A DNA stretch of 30,617 nt from UMGS172 sp964634675 (GTDB lineage Bacteria; Bacillota; Clostridia; Oscillospirales; Acutalibacteraceae). The stretch spans positions 1 through 30,617 of the forward strand of contig CAZWLH010000012.1 of the NCBI GenBank assembly GCA_964634675.1. The letters run 5' to 3'. Positions within the stretch are counted from its first letter, which is position 1; each line of letters begins with the position of its first letter. A model generated the notes under the pieces. The model was not told the origin of the DNA and made no database searches. It saw nothing but the letters and a program-made list of their open reading frames with translations. The position numbers and the translations under genes were made by a program. Of the stretch, positions 7,772 to 14,809 are shown in pieces.

Positions 7772-8479
7772 ATGAGTTTTAAATACAGAATATCGGCAGC
7801 ACTTCTGTGTATTGCTGCGGTCTTTGCCGTAAGCGTGCTTTCCGTTCATTCCCGGTATTACCGGTCGCACACGGCTTCGGCCGACTGTGTGTCGCTTCCG
7901 ACCGTCATTATAGATGCCGGCCACGGTGGGTTTGACGGTGGGGCGGTGGCGGCTGACGGTACGGTCGAGAAGGAGCTCAACTTAGACGTTGCCTTGAAGC
8001 TTAATGCTGTCCTTCGCACCTTGGGCTTCAAGACCGTTATGATCAGAACCGACGATTCGGCGCTGAACGGCTCCGGCAGTGTCGGCAAGTCGGCCAAGGT
8101 AGATGACATAAAGGCGAGAGCGGCGGTTATGAAAAAATATCCCGATGCCGTTTTTGTCAGCATACATATGAACAAGTACCCGTCCTCTCAGCCGCACGGT
8201 GCACAGGTGTTTTATGCTTCGACCGAAGGGTCGGAGAAATTAGCCGCTCATATTCAAGAACGGCTTAAAGGGCAGCTTCAGCCGGACAACAGGCGCAGCA
8301 CCAAGGCCGCGACCTCGGATATATACCTGCTGCACAACGCCACGGCCACGGCGGTGCTTGCCGAGTGCGGTTTTTTGAGTAATCCCGAAGAACTGAAAAG
8401 GCTTAAAACCGAGGAGTACCGCTTAATGCTTGCCGTTGTTATCGCTTGCGGTATTGTCGGGTATTTTGCGGAAAAATAA
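7772..8479 (+). CDS. cwlD: N-acetylmuramoyl-L-alanine amidase, CwlD-like
   Basis: This is a zinc amidase of the Amidase_3 family, 235 residues long, close to the 237 of Bacillus CwlD. CwlD removes peptide side chains from muramic acid during spore cortex synthesis, the step before muramic-delta-lactam formation. An N-terminal hydrophobic segment (residues ~7-25) anchors or exports it. The zinc ligands appear as H51 in IDAGHGGFDGG, E66 in VEKELNLD and H132 in VSIHMN. The catalytic Glu is E198 in AVLAECGFLSN. The start ATG 7772 has AGGGTGA at a good distance, while the upstream GTG 7763 would sit on that site. Sporulation use is inferred from length and from the presence of a SASP gene nearby. 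A general cell-wall amidase is possible. Confidence 0.82.
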   Translation: MSFKYRISAALLCIAAVFAVSVLSVHSRYYRSHTASADCVSLPTVIIDAGHGGFDGGAVAADGTVEKELNLDVALKLNAVLRTLGFKTVMIRTDDSALNGSGSVGKSAKVDDIKARAAVMKKYPDAVFVSIHMNKYPSSQPHGAQVFYASTEGSEKLAAHIQERLKGQLQPDNRRSTKAATSDIYLLHNATATAVLAECGFLSNPEELKRLKTEEYRLMLAVVIACGIVGYFAEK

Positions 8480-8493
8480 ATGTAAGAAGTATC

Positions 8494-8508
8494 GGCGTGA
8501 CGGTCACG
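8494..8508. repeat. 15-bp palindrome between cwlD and radA
   Basis: GCGTGAC, one central G, then GTCACGC form a 7+1+7 palindrome. The rest of the 145-bp gap also has a small imperfect hairpin around 8572-8596 (TGCGG/CCGCA with GTGA/TCAC). Neither has a T-run, so these could be operators or leader structures. No convincing promoter was seen. Confidence 0.35.
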
Positions 8509-8624
8509 CTGTTGAAATATAAAAATATAAAGACAGTCGGTTGTTCTTGCTTCGGAAGACGTCCGAGCAGGTGCGGTATGGTGATTCACTGCCGCATTTG
8601 AGTCTTGGAAAGATACGGTGAATT

Positions 8625-9983
8625 ATGGCAAAGCTTAAAACACATTACGTTTGCTCGGCCTGCGGCTATTCGTCCCCAAAATGGTCGGGACAGTGTCCGA
8701 GCTGTCGGGAATGGAATATGATGAACGAGGAATTCGAAAAAGAGGGAAGGCCTTCGGTGTCGGCTTCGGTGTCACGGGCCGCAACCACCGCGGCTCCCGT
8801 GTCGCAGATAGATACCGACGATGAGCTGAGATACGATACCGGCATCGGTGAGCTGAACAGGGTTTTGGGCGGCGGCCTTGTAAAGGGCTCGGTCGTGCTT
8901 TTGTCGGGTGACCCGGGAATCGGAAAATCCACACTGCTTATGCAGGCGTGCGGAAGATTCTCCGAAGAGCGAACCGTGCTTTATGTTTCGGGTGAGGAGT
9001 CGGCAAAGCAGCTCAAGCTCAGGGCAGAACGGCTCGGTGTTAACGGTGACCGCCTTTTGATAATGACCGAGACCGATGTCGAAGCCATTTGCGAATACAT
9101 TAAAGCAAATCAGCCTCAGGTGGTTATGATCGACTCGATCCAGACTATGTACCATTCCGAAATACAGTCCTCATCGGGCAGTGTCACGCAGGTCAGAGAG
9201 TGTACCAATCTTCTTTTAAGAACGGGAAAATCGCTTGATATCCCTATAATTATCGTCGGTCACGTCAACAAAGACGGTGCTATTGCCGGACCTAAGGTGA
9301 TGGAGCATATCGTCGATGCCGTGCTTTACTTTGAGGGCGAGCGTAACTACGCTTACAGAATATTGCGCGCGGTCAAGAACCGTTACGGCTCAACCAACGA
9401 AATAGGCGTCTTCGAAATGAACGACACGGGTCTGAGCGAGATCGAAAATCCGTCGGCGGCACTGCTTTCGGAAAGAAATTCCAACGTTTCGGGTAACTGT
9501 ATATCCTGCGTTATGGAGGGCTCGCGCCCTATACTTGCCGAGGTGCAGAGCCTTGTCTGCGCTTCAGGTTTCGGCAATGCTCGAAGGATGTCGACCGGCT
9601 TTGACTTCAACCGCCTCAGTCTTATACTTGCGGTTTTGGAAAAACGCTTCGGCTACCGTTTTTCGGGTATGGATACATATCTCAACATAGTCGGAGGCTT
9701 GAGGCTTGATGAGCCTGCGGCCGACCTGCCGGTTGCACTGTCATTGGTATCGGGCATAACCAACAAGCCGCTCCCCGATGATGTTGTTGCAATAGGCGAG
9801 ATCGGACTTTCGGGTGAGGTCAGGTCGGTTTCGCGAATAACCGCAAGAATATCGGAAGCGGCAAGACTCGGCTTCGGCAAGTGCATAGTGCCGAGATCAT
9901 GCCTTAAGCAGATCAAAACGCAGTACGGCATCGAAATAATAGGAGTGAGAAATCTGCACGAAGCCATCGCAAATGTGCTTTAA
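8625..9983 (+). CDS. radA: DNA repair protein RadA (Sms)
   Basis: RadA is a RecA-like ATPase and helicase that processes recombination intermediates, helping branch migration. The 452-residue product has the full domain order. A four-Cys zinc finger lies at about 10-27 (CSACGYSSPKWSGQCPSC). Walker A is GDPGIGKST (95-103), a Walker B-like VVMIDSIQT lies near 166-174, and the RadA-specific KNRYG motif is at 251-255. A Lon-protease-like C-terminal domain covers ~290-450 but is expected to be non-proteolytic. The start ATG 8625 is preceded by GGTGA, a weak ribosome site. The length matches the family. Confidence 0.96.
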   Translation: MAKLKTHYVCSACGYSSPKWSGQCPSCREWNMMNEEFEKEGRPSVSASVSRAATTAAPVSQIDTDDELRYDTGIGELNRVLGGGLVKGSVVLLSGDPGIGKSTLLMQACGRFSEERTVLYVSGEESAKQLKLRAERLGVNGDRLLIMTETDVEAICEYIKANQPQVVMIDSIQTMYHSEIQSSSGSVTQVRECTNLLLRTGKSLDIPIIIVGHVNKDGAIAGPKVMEHIVDAVLYFEGERNYAYRILRAVKNRYGSTNEIGVFEMNDTGLSEIENPSAALLSERNSNVSGNCISCVMEGSRPILAEVQSLVCASGFGNARRMSTGFDFNRLSLILAVLEKRFGYRFSGMDTYLNIVGGLRLDEPAADLPVALSLVSGITNKPLPDDVVAIGEIGLSGEVRSVSRITARISEAARLGFGKCIVPRSCLKQIKTQYGIEIIGVRNLHEAIANVL

Positions 9984-10056
9984 TGCTTGGAAGTGCCTGT
10001 ATAATGCGTAAAAATGATGTATATTTTGTGTAAATATACAAAAATCGTCAAAAGGC

Positions 10057-10085
10057 TTGCATTTTTATTCATTCGGTGTTATAAT
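10057..10085 (+). promoter_or_regulatory. SigA-type promoter for amino-acid ABC importer
   Basis: TTGCAT (10057-10062) and a perfect TATAAT (10080-10085) are separated by 17 bp. The lipoprotein start codon is 38 bp downstream, after a GGAGG site. Confidence 0.75.
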
Positions 10086-10123
10086 TTCAAAAAAAGATCG
10101 AAAGATCACGGAGGTAAATCAAA

Positions 10124-10948
10124 ATGAAGAAGTTTTTGTCATTGATTCTTTGCATCGCAATGGTATTCGTCGTTGCCTGCTTCGCCGGATGCGGTTCCGA
10201 TAATGCCGACAGCAAGCCTGCCGATACTGGTTCCAACGACAACGCAAGCGCAGCTGCTAAGGTAACCACCGTTACCGCAGGTAAGCTCACCATGGCTACC
10301 AACGCTTATTTCAAGCCCTATGAGTACTATGACGATGTCAACAAGATCGTCGGTATCGACGTTGAGATCGCAGAGGCTATTGCAAAAGAGCTCGGACTTG
10401 AGCTTGAAGTAAAGGATATGGAGTTTGATACCATCATCACTTCGGTCAACAAGGGTGAATCCGACATCGGTGCCGCCGGTATGACCATCACCGAGGACCG
10501 CTTGAAAGAGGTCGATTTCTCTTCGAGCTATGCCAACGGTGTACAGGCTATCATTGTTAAGGAAGGCTCTGCTATCAAGACTGCCGACGATCTTTTCGCT
10601 GACGGTGCCGCTTATAAAGTAGGTGTTCAGCTTGGAACCACTGGTGACATCTACTGCTCCGACGATCTCGGAAGCGACAGAGTTGTTCAGTACGCAAACG
10701 GTAACGAGGCCGTTGTTGCTTTGCTCGGCGGCGACGTTGACTGTGTTGTTATCGACAACGAGCCTGCCAAGGCATATGTTGCCAACAACGCCGGAACCAA
10801 GATCCTTGACACCTCTTATGCCGATGAAGATTATGCTATCGCTATCAAGAAGGGCAACACCGAGCTTAAGGAGGCTATCGATCAGGCTATCCTCAAGCTT
10901 ACCGCTAACGGTACTATCGATACTATCATCGCAAAGTACATTAAGTAA
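10124..10948 (+). CDS. Amino-acid ABC transporter substrate-binding lipoprotein
   Basis: This 274-residue protein is a family-3 solute-binding protein that delivers polar amino acids to the membrane permease. The lipoprotein signal runs MKKFLSLILC onward and ends in the lipobox FAGC, so the mature protein is lipid-anchored at Cys23. A Ser/Asp/Ala-rich linker leads to the binding domain from ~50. It includes FKPYEYYDD, VGIDVEIAEAIAKELG, a GMTITEDRLKEVDFSSSY segment and VGVQLGTTGD, all standard for the glutamine/cystine/arginine binders. The start ATG 10124 follows CACGGAGG. The permease and ATPase follow after a structured 112-nt gap. The exact amino acid cannot be read from the sequence. Confidence 0.94.
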   Translation: MKKFLSLILCIAMVFVVACFAGCGSDNADSKPADTGSNDNASAAAKVTTVTAGKLTMATNAYFKPYEYYDDVNKIVGIDVEIAEAIAKELGLELEVKDMEFDTIITSVNKGESDIGAAGMTITEDRLKEVDFSSSYANGVQAIIVKEGSAIKTADDLFADGAAYKVGVQLGTTGDIYCSDDLGSDRVVQYANGNEAVVALLGGDVDCVVIDNEPAKAYVANNAGTKILDTSYADEDYAIAIKKGNTELKEAIDQAILKLTANGTIDTIIAKYIK

Positions 10949-10985
10949 TCTGACAGTGTAGAGTAAACAAAACGGCGACTGTTTT

Positions 10986-11027
10986 GCCGAAGGAAGCCTG
11001 CAACGGTGTTGCAGGTGCTCTTTCGGC
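10986..11027 (+). other. Intercistronic stem-loop between binding protein and permease
   Basis: An inner 8-bp perfect stem (CCTGCAAC 10997-11004 with GTTGCAGG 11008-11015, 3-nt loop) is enclosed by an outer stem GCCGAA/TTTCGGC (10986-10991 with 11021-11027). Soon after comes CCCTTTTGTTGTTTTT. This can act as a partial terminator or RNA-stabilising hairpin that lets the binding protein be made in excess over the permease, a known arrangement in ABC importer operons. Its role here is inference. Confidence 0.6.
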
Positions 11028-11060
11028 GGAGCAGCCCTTTTGTTGTTTTTGGAGAATAAA

Positions 11061-12467
11061 ATGAGATCAAACAATACTAATAACGGTAAGGTCAAGCTGA
11101 TCGTTGCATTGGCGATCGTTGCCGTGCTGATAGCCGTCCTACTTGTGGGACTTTTCGGCGGAAGCAATAAGGTTTCAAAGAGCTTAAGTGTTGAAGAGGC
11201 ACAGGCTCTTGTTGATTCGACATTTTCTTCTATTCCGAAATCCACCGCAATCGGCGCCGTCGGCATAATCGAAAATACGCATATTACCGTAAAGGATGTC
11301 AGTGTCGGCAGTGAGAAGAACCTGATTTTCAACTGTGAATTTGAGACCTATGATGTCAAAGGCGCATTGGAGCCTCAGCTTGGAAAGATCTTCACCGATG
11401 CTTACACCTACTATCATGGAAAAACTCAGTCGGGCGAAAAGATAAATGCCACTAAGATCAATCTGTTTATCCGTGATGATATCAACAGCGTGCTTACCGA
11501 AAGCGGTGCTACCGTATCGGGAAATATCGAGCTCAATGCCTATGAAGTGTCGGAAGGAAAATTTCAGCTCTATCTCAGCGATGAGGTGGTAAACGCCTGT
11601 ACGGGCGGTCTTGTTGATGTTATAAACAAGATCAAGGCGACCGAAACCGTAAGCTACGGCGGCTCGACCGTTAACATCAAAAATATCACAACGCTTCGCA
11701 CTGGTATCACCGATAGTATAGCACTCAACAATTACAGCAGTGAAAAGCCGGTCACCGGCAATGTTATCCAAAAGTGGTTTGCCGATTTCAGTGAGGAATT
11801 TCACCGCAATTTCATTAAGGACAGCCGCTGGAGATATTTGGCCAACGGTCTCGGCACTACGCTTGCTATCACGGGTCTTGCCGCATTGCTCGGTATAGTG
11901 CTCGGCTTTGTTGTTGCGATAATCCGTTATACCAATCAGACCACCGGTAAGCTTAGTATTATCAATGCCGTTTGCCGTCTGTATCTGACCGTTATACGCG
12001 GAACTCCGGTAATGGTTCAGCTGCTTATTATCTATTTTGTAATACTGCTGCCGCTGAAGATACCCAAATTCATCGCAGCGGTTATCTGTTTCGGACTTAA
12101 CAGCGGCGCATATGTTGCCGAAATAGTCAGAGGCGGTATTATGTCGGTCGATAAAGGACAGATGGAGGCAGGCCGCAGTCTCGGCTTCGATTATCCGCAG
12201 ACTATGGTCAACTTCATCATTCCGCAGGCGTTTAAGGCCGTTTTGCCTTCGCTGGCGAATGAGTTCATAACCCTCCTTAAGGAGTCGTCGGTTGCCTTCT
12301 ACATCGGCGTTTCAGACCTTACAAAGGGCGGTCTTACGATCAGATCGATAACATACAGTAACTTTATGCCCTTAATAGCCGTTGCACTCATCTATTTGGT
12401 AATCGTGCTTATTTTGAGCTATCTTGTCGGAATTTTGGAAAGGAGGCTGAGGAAGAGTGACCACTGA
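11061..12467 (+). CDS. Amino-acid ABC transporter permease with N-terminal extracytoplasmic domain
   Basis: The 468-residue protein has a normal HisM/GlnP-type permease in its C-terminal half (~255-460). This part has about five helices and the ATPase-contact EAA loop at ~369-396 (EAGRSLGFDYPQ). Usual single-domain permeases of this family are about 220 residues. Here a cytoplasmic tail and a transmembrane helix (12-33) come first, followed by about 220 residues that should lie outside the membrane. That stretch does not resemble the solute-binding domain seen in known fused permeases and I do not recognise it. The start ATG 11061 has GGAG 6 nt upstream. An upstream TTG at 11040 is less likely. 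The gene overlaps the ATPase gene by 11 nt. Confidence 0.9.
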   Translation: MRSNNTNNGKVKLIVALAIVAVLIAVLLVGLFGGSNKVSKSLSVEEAQALVDSTFSSIPKSTAIGAVGIIENTHITVKDVSVGSEKNLIFNCEFETYDVKGALEPQLGKIFTDAYTYYHGKTQSGEKINATKINLFIRDDINSVLTESGATVSGNIELNAYEVSEGKFQLYLSDEVVNACTGGLVDVINKIKATETVSYGGSTVNIKNITTLRTGITDSIALNNYSSEKPVTGNVIQKWFADFSEEFHRNFIKDSRWRYLANGLGTTLAITGLAALLGIVLGFVVAIIRYTNQTTGKLSIINAVCRLYLTVIRGTPVMVQLLIIYFVILLPLKIPKFIAAVICFGLNSGAYVAEIVRGGIMSVDKGQMEAGRSLGFDYPQTMVNFIIPQAFKAVLPSLANEFITLLKESSVAFYIGVSDLTKGGLTIRSITYSNFMPLIAVALIYLVIVLILSYLVGILERRLRKSDH

Positions 12468-13203
12468 GCAGAGAGAAGTCCTAATTGAAGTAAAGGGCTT
12501 GGAAAAGTCTTTCGGCAAGGTCGACGTTTTAAAGGGTGTCAACGCCGAAATAAGAAAAGGCGATGTTATGGTCGTTATCGGCCCTTCGGGCTCGGGCAAG
12601 TCCACCTTCCTTCGTTGCCTTAACCGTCTTGAGGAGCCGACGGGTGGCAGTATTTATTTTGACGGTGTCGATATAACCGATAAGAACGTAAATATAAATA
12701 TCCACCGTCAGAAAATGGGAATGGTCTTTCAGCAGTTTAATCTGTTTTCGCATATGACAGTGCTCCGCAATATGACCATAGGCCCGATGAAGCTTTTGAA
12801 AAAAAGTAGGGAAGAGGCCGAGGCCAAGGCCATGGCACTGCTCGAGCGTGTCGGTCTGGCCGACAGAGCAGATGCTTATCCCTCACAGCTTTCGGGCGGA
12901 CAGAAGCAGAGAATAGCGATCGTCCGTGCTCTTTGTATGGAGCCCGAGGTACTGCTCTTCGATGAGCCTACATCGGCACTTGACCCCGAAATGGTCGGTG
13001 AGGTCCTGGAGGTTATGAAGGAGCTTGCACACGAGGGAATGACTATGGTCGTTGTCACTCACGAAATGGGCTTTGCCAAAGAGGTCGGAACCGAGGTCGT
13101 TTTTATCGACGGCGGCGTTATTATCGAACAGGCACCCCCGAAGGACTTCTTCGAAAATCCTAAAAATCCGAGATTGCGTGATTTCCTTTCGAAGGTGCTT
13201 TGA
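12457..13203 (+). CDS. Polar amino-acid ABC transporter ATP-binding protein, GlnQ-like
   Basis: The 248-residue ATPase powers the importer encoded by the two preceding genes. Walker A is GPSGSGKST (42-50), the Q-loop lies in VFQQFNLF, the signature is LSGGQKQR, Walker B is VLLFDEPTSALDP and the switch histidine is in THEMGFAKEV. These are typical of the GlnQ/HisP group. The start is GTG 12457, preceded by AAGGAGG, and overlaps the 3' end of the permease gene by 11 nt, which implies translational coupling. Length and motifs match the family. Confidence 0.95.
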   Translation: MTTEQREVLIEVKGLEKSFGKVDVLKGVNAEIRKGDVMVVIGPSGSGKSTFLRCLNRLEEPTGGSIYFDGVDITDKNVNINIHRQKMGMVFQQFNLFSHMTVLRNMTIGPMKLLKKSREEAEAKAMALLERVGLADRADAYPSQLSGGQKQRIAIVRALCMEPEVLLFDEPTSALDPEMVGEVLEVMKELAHEGMTMVVVTHEMGFAKEVGTEVVFIDGGVIIEQAPPKDFFENPKNPRLRDFLSKVL

Positions 13204-13256
13204 TCAGAAGGTAATGTACGGTGTTTCGTCTTAAATACAAACGGGAGGTCTTCTTT

Positions 13257-13670
13257 ATGTGGTTTGTATTTGCATTGCTTTCGGCTGTTTTTGCCGCGCT
13301 GACGTCAATATTGGCCAAGGTTGGAATAGACGGTGTCAATTCCAACCTTGCGACCGCAATAAGGACGGCAGTTGTGCTTGCTATGTCGTGGGGAATGGTG
13401 TTTCTCACAAATGCACAAAGCGGCTTGTCCGATGTCAGCCGAAAGAGCTGGATATTCCTGATCGTTTCGGGACTCGCTACCGGCGCATCGTGGCTTTGCT
13501 ATTACAAGGCCTTGCAGATGGGCAGTGCATCAAAGGTGGTGCCCATCGATAAGCTAAGCGTTGTGATAACGCTTGTATTGGCTTTTCTGTTCCTGCATGA
13601 GCAGTTCACCGTAAAATCGCTTATCGGTTGTATTTTGATCGGAGTCGGAACCTTGCTTATGGTACTGTGA
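13257..13670 (+). CDS. Half-size EamA family transporter
   Basis: The 137-residue protein is almost entirely hydrophobic, with about four or five transmembrane helices. It matches a single EamA (drug/metabolite transporter) repeat. Examples are the N-terminal FALLSAVFAALTSILAKVGI and the C-terminal ending VITLVLAFLFLHEQFTVKSL. Full transporters carry two repeats (~290 residues), while ~140-residue versions occur in many Firmicutes and probably work as dimers. The start ATG 13257 has CGGGAGG upstream, while a GTG at 13221 has no such site. It starts 53 nt after the amino-acid ATPase and shares its terminator, so it may be cotranscribed. Substrate unknown. Confidence 0.85.
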   Translation: MWFVFALLSAVFAALTSILAKVGIDGVNSNLATAIRTAVVLAMSWGMVFLTNAQSGLSDVSRKSWIFLIVSGLATGASWLCYYKALQMGSASKVVPIDKLSVVITLVLAFLFLHEQFTVKSLIGCILIGVGTLLMVL

Positions 13671-13675
13671 ATTTG

Positions 13676-13715
13676 AGTGCCCTTGAAGCGGCTTGCTTTG
13701 AGGGCACTTTTCTTG
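13676..13715 (+). terminator. Terminator after the amino-acid importer and EamA genes
   Basis: AGTGCCCT (13676-13683) pairs perfectly with AGGGCACT (13701-13708), followed by TTTTCTTGTT. Confidence 0.85.
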
Positions 13716-13793
13716 TTAGAATTTGAATTTCAGCGGTATATGAAAGAAATCTCGGATTTTTTTAAAAAATGTCGATTTTTTTGAAATTCACTA

Positions 13794-13822
13794 TTGACAT
13801 TTGCGACAATATGTGTTATTAT
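13794..13822 (+). promoter_or_regulatory. Strong SigA promoter for tRNA-Arg
   Basis: A perfect TTGACA (13794-13799) and TATTAT (13817-13822) are separated by 17 bp. An AGTTTC/GAAACT hairpin (13831-13847) lies between the expected start and the tRNA, probably removed during processing. Confidence 0.8.
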
Positions 13823-13851
13823 ACTATGGCAGTTTCGAAGAGAAACTATGT

Positions 13852-13928
13852 GCGTTGATAGCTCAGCTGGATAGAGTGACTGGCTACGAACCAGTAGGTC
13901 GGGGGTTCGAGTCCCTCTCAGCGCACCA
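13852..13928 (+). tRNA. tRNA-Arg(ACG), CCA encoded
   Basis: The 77-nt sequence folds as a full cloverleaf. The acceptor GCGTTGA pairs with TCAGCGC, the anticodon stem ACTGG/CCAGT carries the loop CTACGAA, and the T-arm is GGGGG-TTCGAGT-CCCTC. The anticodon ACG reads CGN arginine codons, with A34 normally converted to inosine. The terminal CCA is encoded at 13926-13928. The gene has its own promoter and terminator. Confidence 0.97.
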
Positions 13929-13933
13929 AAGCG

Positions 13934-13967
13934 AAAATCCTGTCGATTATTTTCGGCAGGATTTTTA
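13934..13967 (+). terminator. Terminator after tRNA-Arg
   Basis: AATCCTGTCG (13936-13945) pairs with CGGCAGGATT (13954-13963) with one G-U pair, followed by a T-rich tract. Confidence 0.85.
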
Positions 13968-14048
13968 TTTTTACTCTTTTTTTAATTTTATCTTTTGCGT
14001 AGCTTGGTGAAAAAGTGAACCGTTTTTTTACGGCGGTTGCCCAAAAAT

Positions 14049-14081
14049 AAAAGGGCTTCGGATTTTTCCGAAAGCCCTTTT
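14049..14081 (-). terminator. Terminator for the ECF S-component gene
   Basis: AAAAGGGCTTCGG pairs with CCGAAAGCCCTTTT with one bulged base. On the minus strand it is followed by TTTTATTTTT, so it should stop the gene ending at 14090. The fold is nearly symmetrical and may work in both directions. Confidence 0.8.
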
Positions 14082-14089
14082 CACTTGAA

Positions 14090-14674
14090 TTATATTCTTC
14101 TTACTGCTTTGCTGACCCTGAATAATACCGGGGCGGCAACGACGTTGACGATCATTTCGACTATAAAATTGATACCGACAAGTCCCGTGAAAATGTAGTA
14201 AACGGTATCGGCGCCGTCTGCCCACATAACAAGTGTATCCTTAAAGAAAAGGATCATACCGAGAAGGAAAAGTCCGGTATTGCCGATGGGAGCGACTATC
14301 GCCGAAAGGACGGTTCCCAAATACTGATTCTTTTTACCGAATGCTTTATAAACAAGACCGGGGAGCAGTCCCGACATTACACCCTTGACAAGGCAGATTA
14401 GCACCGTGATGACAGGGTTTGCCTGTATCAGCATACTGCCGCCGGCATCGAGACCGGTGATACAGCAGATGACGACGATAACACCGAATATTCCGCCGAG
14501 CGCCGCACCGACCTTATATCCGTAAAGCACGGCACCGAGCACTATCGGAACGAGTGTGAGTGTTATCGAAATATTGCCGATCTTGACAAAGCCGCTCACA
14601 AGCTGGAGCACGATGACCAAGGCGGCAAAAATACCGACAACTGCGACATTTGAGCCTTTGTTTTTGTTTGACAT
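14090..14674 (-). CDS. ECF transporter S component (vitamin or cofactor precursor uptake)
   Basis: The 194-residue protein has about six hydrophobic helices and the look of an energy-coupling-factor substrate-binding (S) subunit. Helpful features are the ITLTLVPIVLGAVLYGYKVG and LGGIFG segments in the first half and LICLVKGVMSGLLPGLVY in the middle. These match the conserved P-x-x-x-G-x-x-x-G and KG-x-x-SG patterns of RibU/FolT/HmpT-like proteins. S components bind one vitamin or cofactor precursor and dock with a shared EcfAAT module, whose genes are not in this window. The substrate is not determined. The start ATG 14674 follows CGGAGG. The promoter contains a palindrome that may be an operator. 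Confidence 0.85.
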   Translation of the reverse strand: MSNKNKGSNVAVVGIFAALVIVLQLVSGFVKIGNISITLTLVPIVLGAVLYGYKVGAALGGIFGVIVVICCITGLDAGGSMLIQANPVITVLICLVKGVMSGLLPGLVYKAFGKKNQYLGTVLSAIVAPIGNTGLFLLGMILFFKDTLVMWADGADTVYYIFTGLVGINFIVEMIVNVVAAPVLFRVSKAVRRI

Positions 14675-14679
14675 AAAAT

Positions 14680-14755
14680 AACCTCCGATACTGTTCCCAA
14701 AGGGATACAGTTCATAATATTTGCAATCCGCAAAGCGGTTGTTGCCAAAGCTATT
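14680..14755 (-). other. Structured 5' leader of the ECF S-component transcript
   Basis: On the minus strand the leader has two hairpins. In one, GCAA/TTGC encloses CCGC-TTT-GCGG (about 14747-14725). In the other, ACTGT/ACAGT encloses CCC-TTT-GGG (about 14712-14691), just before the GGAGG site. The layout could allow translational control. I compared it by eye with TPP, FMN, THF and preQ1 riboswitch consensus patterns and saw no match. Confidence 0.35.
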
Positions 14756-14769
14756 ACGTTTTCGAAATC

Positions 14770-14797
14770 ATTTTAACATATTTTCGAAAATAGTCAA
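14770..14797 (-). promoter_or_regulatory. Promoter of the ECF S-component gene with palindromic sites
   Basis: On the minus strand TTGACT (14797-14792) and TAAAAT (14775-14770) are separated by 16 bp. The perfect 14-bp palindrome TATTTTCGAAAATA (14779-14792) fills most of the spacer. A related TTTTCGAAAT (14759-14768) lies just downstream, centred 22 bp away. This is the usual geometry of two repressor sites, though no regulator is identified. Confidence 0.55.
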
Positions 14798-14809
14798 GAA
14801 AATTTTCCG

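Noticed and set aside
8745..8790. Short direct repeat TTCGGTGTCGGC in radA as a possible slippage element
   Set aside because: It encodes a low-complexity Ser/Val/Ala linker between the zinc finger and the ATPase domain and needs no special explanation.
10139..11332. A long minus-strand open frame over the amino-acid binding protein and permease genes
   Set aside because: It runs antisense to two clearly coding genes and their intercistronic hairpin. The composition reflects codon bias of the real strand.
14680..14755. A known riboswitch before the ECF S-component gene
   Set aside because: The leader is structured, but no TPP, FMN, THF or preQ1 consensus elements were seen, so it is listed only as a structured leader.
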